A stretch of DNA of 5,840 bases. It comes from Flavobacteriales bacterium (GTDB lineage: Bacteria; Bacteroidota; Bacteroidia; Flavobacteriales; Flavobacteriaceae). Shown here piece after piece: positions 5,358 to 5,840 of the stretch. Below the pieces are notes generated by a model. It saw only the letters and a list, made by a program, of their open reading frames with translations. It was not told the origin of the DNA and did no database searches. How positions within the stretch are numbered: the first letter of the stretch is position 1; each line of letters opens with the position of its first letter. The stretch is taken from assembly GCA_003229235.1 (NCBI GenBank), contig QIIH01000140.1:1-5840 (forward strand), read 5' to 3'. A program made the translations under genes and the position numbers.

Positions 5358-5840
5358 TTACTCTTTTATCACTCGTTTTACAGTTTGACCTTGATTTGTG
5401 ATAACTTGAACAAAATACATTCCCGTCGCCACATCGTTCATAGATAGGTTAATCTCTGCAGAAACACTGTTCGTACTGAACACTTTAATTAAACGACCAT
5501 TCACGTCGAATAATTTTAACGCTTCTATCTCTACACTTCCACGGTTGCGTAAAATCATATCACCTTGAGTAGGGTTAGGATACAAAGTAAGCACATTGCT
5601 CAATCCAACATCGGCTACAGATAAAATACCATCAACCGTTAAGATAAAGGTACAATCTACAGCATTGCCTGCTGCATCGGTAGCTATTAAATTAATGGTA
5701 TACTCACCTGGGCCAACGCTAGTACCAGCGGCAGGATCTTGTGTAACTTCTAATCCGTCAGGACAGTTATCACTAACAGTAGCAGAACCAGCATAATCTG
5801 GAATCATATAAGGCTCGCCATCCATAATAGTAAAGAACTG
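5358..5840 (-). CDS. Secreted protein with HYR domain and type IX secretion C-terminal sorting domain, 5' partial
   Basis: The frame is open to the right edge (Q-F-F-T-I precede the Met at 5825), so this is the last 160 residues of a longer gene and that Met is not a start. Residues about 6-71 form a HYR/Ig-like module: VSDNCPDGLEV, then GPGEYTINLIATDAAGN and DCTFILTV, with the usual cysteine pair C26/C63. A short linker (ILSVADVGLSN) leads to a type A T9SS C-terminal sorting domain (about 84-160): L-Y-P-N-P-T-x-G-D, then 'KLFDVNGRLIK', 'DVATGMYFVQV' and the basic end TVKRVIKE. The protein would cross the outer membrane through the gliding/Por machinery and be released or anchored after removal of this domain. 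The function of the missing N-terminal part is unknown. A strong terminator lies 30 bases after the stop. Confidence 0.93.
   Translation of the reverse strand, partial: QFFTIMDGEPYMIPDYAGSATVSDNCPDGLEVTQDPAAGTSVGPGEYTINLIATDAAGNAVDCTFILTVDGILSVADVGLSNVLTLYPNPTQGDMILRNRGSVEIEALKLFDVNGRLIKVFSTNSVSAEINLSMNDVATGMYFVQVITNQGQTVKRVIKE

Noticed and set aside
5596..5796. 66-residue open frame on the plus strand
   Set aside because: Antisense shadow of the HYR/T9SS gene, whose domain match is clear.

Overview
The window looks like a piece of a marine or environmental Flavobacteriia (Bacteroidota) chromosome. The grounds are a type IX secretion C-terminal sorting domain, a LETM1-related protein of the flavobacterial type, a TAnnTTTG-type promoter box, weak or absent Shine-Dalgarno sequences, AT-rich codon use and a relic of a flavobacterial RHS (DUF6443-type) protein.

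Left block, plus strand (1-3765): four housekeeping-type genes. They are the 3' end of a large VPS10/BNR-repeat 'glycosyl hydrolase-like' protein, a 480-residue DASS/SLC13 sodium:carboxylate-type transporter, a Cu/Zn superoxide dismutase lipoprotein with all metal ligands, and a 395-residue LETM1-related protein. The first two are 16 bases apart and probably co-transcribed. The SOD gene has a candidate promoter of its own and ends at a clear hairpin terminator. The LETM1-related gene follows with its own promoter box and terminator.

Middle block, minus strand (about 3766-5289): visibly more AT-rich accessory DNA inserted between two convergent terminators. Read on the minus strand it holds (i) a decayed piece of an RHS/YD-type protein, recognisable in a single frame despite in-frame stops; (ii) a short stretch resembling the C-terminal nuclease (PD-(D/E)xK-like) toxin tip of such a protein, brought close to the RHS piece by an apparent large deletion; (iii) an intact 230-residue gene of unrecognised family whose possible start codons lie inside the toxin relic; and (iv) a 61-residue membrane-anchored protein that looks truncated. 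The best reading is the remains of a polymorphic-toxin locus: dead toxin, surviving putative immunity or associated gene(s).

Right block, minus strand (5290-5840): the 3' end of a secreted multidomain protein with a HYR domain and a T9SS sorting domain, followed by a strand-specific intrinsic terminator. It continues beyond the right edge. No RNA genes, CRISPR array, insertion sequence or replication origin was seen.
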